From contig NZ_NPFA01000012.1 in NCBI RefSeq assembly GCF_002265875.1, positions 23,254 through 87,253 of the forward strand: DNA of 64,000 nt. Direction: 5' to 3'. A program made the translations under genes and the position numbers. The notes below the pieces were generated by a model. The model did not search any database. It was given only the letters and a program-made list of their open reading frames with translations, and had not been told where the DNA came from. Positions 61,563 to 64,000 of this stretch are shown in pieces. Each line of letters begins with the position of its first letter. The first letter of the stretch is position 1. The stretch is from Marinococcus halophilus (GTDB lineage: Bacteria > Bacillota > Bacilli > Bacillales > Marinococcaceae).

Positions 61563-62135
61563 CTAAGCGTTCTTTAATTCATCTTTGTTATCATACGTGA
61601 GCACTTCAGTCACATCCTGATACGCTTTACCATAGATTTCTTCGTCTTTGTACGTATGAATGTTTTTGTACGTATGCTTCATTTTTTCATAAATAACTTC
61701 TTCTGAGGCATCGTCCGGCGACCAATACAAAATTTCGAGCGTGTTCACTTCATTTGTTGCCAGAGAAATTCTGCTGTAGCCGATGGATTTCGCCTGCCGG
61801 AACCCGGCTCTTTCATAAAAACGAAACCGTTTCGCTGTGTCACTTTCTTCATAATCAAGGGGTTCCACTTCTAAAATTATCGGTTTATTCTTACTTTTAA
61901 GGCTATCAAGTAATTTCTGTCCGACTCCTTCTCCTCTAGCTTCCTTCGCTACCAGCAGGTAGTCGATAAAAACAAATTCTTCGGTTTCTACATACATCAT
62001 AACATGGCGAGGTCCCTCATCCTTATGGTAAATATCACCTTTTTCATCCAGCAGAACTTCCATATGCTTTTTTGATTTCATCTCTTCAACTGGAAAGTAT
62101 TGGTTCAATTTTTCGTACCAGTTTAGTTTAGACAT
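61563..62135 (-). CDS. yjbC: GNAT acetyltransferase YjbC
   Basis: The 190-residue protein has the acetyl-CoA motif LLVAKEARGEGVGQKLLDSL and an FYERAGF block, and lies upstream of spx as B. subtilis yjbC does. The C-terminal ILYWSPDDASEEVIYEKM segment is typical of this group. Role and acceptor unknown; in B. subtilis the gene is cotranscribed with spx. ATG at 62135 follows GGGGGTC; a TTG four codons upstream is less likely. Confidence 0.85.
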   Translation of the reverse strand: MSKLNWYEKLNQYFPVEEMKSKKHMEVLLDEKGDIYHKDEGPRHVMMYVETEEFVFIDYLLVAKEARGEGVGQKLLDSLKSKNKPIILEVEPLDYEESDTAKRFRFYERAGFRQAKSIGYSRISLATNEVNTLEILYWSPDDASEEVIYEKMKHTYKNIHTYKDEEIYGKAYQDVTEVLTYDNKDELKNA

Positions 62136-62295
62136 AATGACCCCCAAATTTGTGTTAAGTATATTATAACGCGAAACCTGGTATATAGTAAGTGTCTTCA
62201 GTACTTATTTAAGCTTTCTGAAGGCGCTCTTTCCTATATACAAGCCCCAAAGAGAAATGTTGTTGCATTTACTCTTTCACACTCGTGCGCACAGC

Positions 62296-62330
62296 AAAAA
62301 GGAGCGGTTTTCATCCCCCGCTCCTTTGAT
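62296..62330 (-). terminator. Terminator of the glycoside hydrolase-like gene
   Basis: AAAGGAGCGG and CCGCTCCTTT flank an 11-base loop; TTTTT follows on the - strand. Confidence 0.88.
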
Positions 62331-62337
62331 TTTCTTT

Positions 62338-63546
62338 TTACGGCGTATAGTCTGTACCTTTGGAATAAGAATTCTGGGCGTCCCACAGCAGGTACTCTTC
62401 AATGCCGTTATCCTGCAGCGCCTGAATCTGCGCCTCCACTTCAGTGCTTCCATAATGAAGATAATTACCGCTTCCTAAATAGCTTGCAGTAAAATCCTGA
62501 ATCCACGGCCGGGTTATCGGCTGCTCTTCGAGACTTGATAAAATCTTTGTTTCTGCCTTTGCATAAGCATCGATCACCTCATACGGCTGCTTGTCTGGTT
62601 TATCAATATTAAAATAACCGCTCCCCCAATGGCTTGGGTAGATCATGGAGCTGATAACGTCTACATTTTCAGAAATCAGCCGGAAATCCTGGCCGATACC
62701 CGGAGCCCGTTCCTGGGTAGCTGAATAACCGAAGATATCTGCTGAGACATTTACATTATACTTTGTTTGAAGCGTCTCTTCAGAATAGGCGACAAAATCT
62801 GTAACGGCGTCTACTCTTTCCTGCACATTGTCATCCCCATTGTCATAGTCGCCAGTAGAGTAAGTGAGCTGGTCATCCCGTGTTTCGAACCCTTCCGGAA
62901 AACGAATGTAATCGAACTGGATATCTTGAAAACCGAGCTTCGCCGCTTCTTCTGCTATTTGAAGATTATAATCCCATACTTCTTTCATGAACGGGTTAGT
63001 AAACATATGGCCGCTTCCATTCGACCACGTAGCTCCCCCAGCTGTCTGATAGGAATATTCCGGGTGCTTTTTGGCAAGCACATTATCCTTAAAGGTAGTG
63101 ATACGGGCGATTGGGTAGATATTATGTTCTTCCAGTTTTTTCATCAGGGCTTCGGGGTCCTTGATCATATTTTTCCCTATATCAGGAAGCTCCGAGCCTT
63201 CCGGCACGCTGAATGTTAAATTCCCGTGATCGTCTTTAATATCTATTACCATGGCGTTCAGATCCGTGGAGTCAATAAGATCAATTAACTTATCCATTCG
63301 AGCGCCGCCCGCCGAGTGACCGGTCACATATATTCCTTTAACTCCCTCTTCAGGGTAGCTGAAATCCAGCCCTGAGTCATATGTAAAGCGCGGCATGCTG
63401 CCTGCGAGGGTTAATGTATGCCCGCCGGCCGTCATCGTCGCCAAATCGTGTTCGTTTCCTTCTTCTGCTTTTGCTTCTGCCACAGTAAGTCCTGAAACAA
63501 CAGTTAATACTGCTGATAAGGTCCAAATGCCTAACTTTTTTTTCAT
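62338..63546 (-). CDS. Secreted putative glycoside hydrolase (DUF4015/GHL13)
   Basis: The 402-residue protein has a signal peptide (MKKKLGIWTLSAVL... AEAKAEEG) and a TIM-barrel of the DUF4015 putative glycosyl-hydrolase family: VKGIYVTGHSAGG, NAMVIDIKDDHGNL, the core FQDIQFDYIRFPE and SSMIYPSHW, ending EEYLLWDAQNSY. Likely outside the cell, on the wall or exopolysaccharide; the substrate is unknown. GGCAGGGAC precedes the ATG. Confidence 0.9.
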   Translation of the reverse strand: MKKKLGIWTLSAVLTVVSGLTVAEAKAEEGNEHDLATMTAGGHTLTLAGSMPRFTYDSGLDFSYPEEGVKGIYVTGHSAGGARMDKLIDLIDSTDLNAMVIDIKDDHGNLTFSVPEGSELPDIGKNMIKDPEALMKKLEEHNIYPIARITTFKDNVLAKKHPEYSYQTAGGATWSNGSGHMFTNPFMKEVWDYNLQIAEEAAKLGFQDIQFDYIRFPEGFETRDDQLTYSTGDYDNGDDNVQERVDAVTDFVAYSEETLQTKYNVNVSADIFGYSATQERAPGIGQDFRLISENVDVISSMIYPSHWGSGYFNIDKPDKQPYEVIDAYAKAETKILSSLEEQPITRPWIQDFTASYLGSGNYLHYGSTEVEAQIQALQDNGIEEYLLWDAQNSYSKGTDYTP

Positions 63547-63699
63547 ATTGTCCCTGCCTTCGATATTTTTTGTAAAAAAAGCAATTAAATAGTCACTGTT
63601 TACTGGAATTATTTTCTTTATTCAATTATACGTGTAATAATACATATTACCAACCATCTTTTTAATTTTCAGCTATTTTTTTGCTTATAAATTTAAATA

Positions 63700-64000
63700 T
63701 TTAACTTAGATTGTCAATTTAAGCGCAACACTTCTTCATGAAACACATTTTCCGTGGTCTTCCCATGTAAACAATTTCTGGGGCGCCGATGAATCAGTCC
63801 GGTGACGTCGTCCACTTCCTGCCGGCTGAGGCGGGCTAAATCCATACCCTTTGGGAAAAATTCCCGCAGAAGGCCGTTGGCATTTTCATTGGTTCCCCGC
63901 TGCCAGGCGGCATAGGGGTCGGCGAAATAGACGGGCACGCCCCGGGCTTCGAGGGCGGGAAAACAGGCGAATTCTTTGCCCCGATCCACCGTTATGCTTT
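63700..64000 (-). mobile_element. IS30-family insertion sequence, right-hand end
   Basis: The transposase C-terminus ends at 63714. The - strand sequence just past it, CGCTTAAATTGACAATCTA, has the TTGACAAT look of IS30-family ends, so the element border lies near 63695-63705. The rest is outside the window. Confidence 0.7.
63714..64000 (-). CDS. IS30-family transposase, C-terminal part
   Basis: The frame runs open to the window edge and gives about 95 C-terminal residues of an IS30 transposase. The DDE parts visible are Asp in TVDRGKEFA and Glu in RGTNENANGLLREFFPKG. The segment ends RPRNCLHGKTTENVF..., typical of the family. The remaining two thirds lie beyond the window, so completeness cannot be judged. 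Confidence 0.93.
   Translation of the reverse strand, partial: SITVDRGKEFACFPALEARGVPVYFADPYAAWQRGTNENANGLLREFFPKGMDLARLSRQEVDDVTGLIHRRPRNCLHGKTTENVFHEEVLRLN

Noticed and set aside
1..64000. tRNA, rRNA or prophage genes
   Set aside because: None seen in any gap; gaps are short and filled with promoters and terminators.

Overview
The window is a 64 kb chromosomal segment of a Gram-positive, spore-former-type bacterium of the Bacillaceae. The evidence is AGGAGG-type ribosome binding sites, ATG/GTG/TTG starts, U-tract terminators between most transcription units, and a long block (about 46.4 to 62.1 kb) that follows the Bacillus subtilis yjbC-spx-mecA-coiA-pepF-spxH-yjbIJKL-relQ-nadK-rluD-prpE order gene for gene. 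Several probably Na+-coupled carriers (SSS, AGCS, NhaC families) and many acidic proteins would suit a halophilic or alkaliphilic member of the family. That last point is inference; no species can be named from the sequence alone.

Layout. 0-8 kb: end of a lactate permease gene, an NlpC/P60 wall hydrolase, an MFS exporter, an HD-domain hydrolase, a TVP38-type membrane protein, then a sodium:solute symporter and an acyl-CoA synthetase separated by a region rich in palindromes. 8-14 kb: a translationally coupled amidohydrolase + Rieske pair preceded by 10-bp tandem repeats, a cupin, flavohaemoglobin Hmp with an NsrR-like operator, a racemase/DUF488/zinc-ribbon operon, and a flavodoxin. 14-18 kb: a thiamine-precursor salvage operon (tenA-ykoE-ykoD-ykoC) under a TPP riboswitch. 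18-25 kb: a MerR regulator with its MFS exporter, an FMN reductase, a DUF2254 membrane protein, a second-type methionine aminopeptidase, a DUF59 Fe-S assembly factor, and an AGCS symporter. 26-36 kb: hydroxyacid dehydrogenase, a PrmA-like methyltransferase, fumarase, a cysteine-poor YeeE/YedE protein, an Old Yellow Enzyme, a divergent glutamate-type dehydrogenase, a DJ-1/PfpI protein, and YfcC and NhaC carriers. 37-44 kb: universal stress protein, Nudix hydrolase, CgoX/HemY, an SDR, YutG, esterase + GNAT, and an HNH nuclease. 44-49 kb: ptsG with a GlcT-controlled leader, glcT, fabI, prpE. 49-62 kb: the yjb/spx block. The right end runs into an IS30-family transposase.

The genes form several working groups. 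Spx (redox transcription factor), SpxH (its ClpXP adaptor), MecA (a ClpC adaptor), RelQ ((p)ppGpp synthetase) and NAD kinase form a stress and proteostasis cluster. TenA salvages the thiamine pyrimidine that the YkoEDC ECF transporter imports, with both switched off by TPP. GlcT binds the leader RNA of ptsG to allow glucose uptake. Hmp (NO detoxification), truncated haemoglobin YjbI, flavodoxin and the FMN reductase/OYE enzymes give a redox/nitrosative defence theme.

Most genes are ordinary housekeeping or accessory genes. The less ordinary signals are: the palindrome-rich region and likely ATT start of the symporter; the helical-phase tandem repeats before the amidohydrolase-Rieske pair; an alternative hairpin at the TPP riboswitch terminator; a rhodanese-fold protein and a YeeE/YedE transporter that lack their usual cysteines; a PerR-like box in the spx promoter; the aldA + micro-gene insertion between yjbC and spx; and several unannotated small proteins. 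I found no rRNA, tRNA or CRISPR array.
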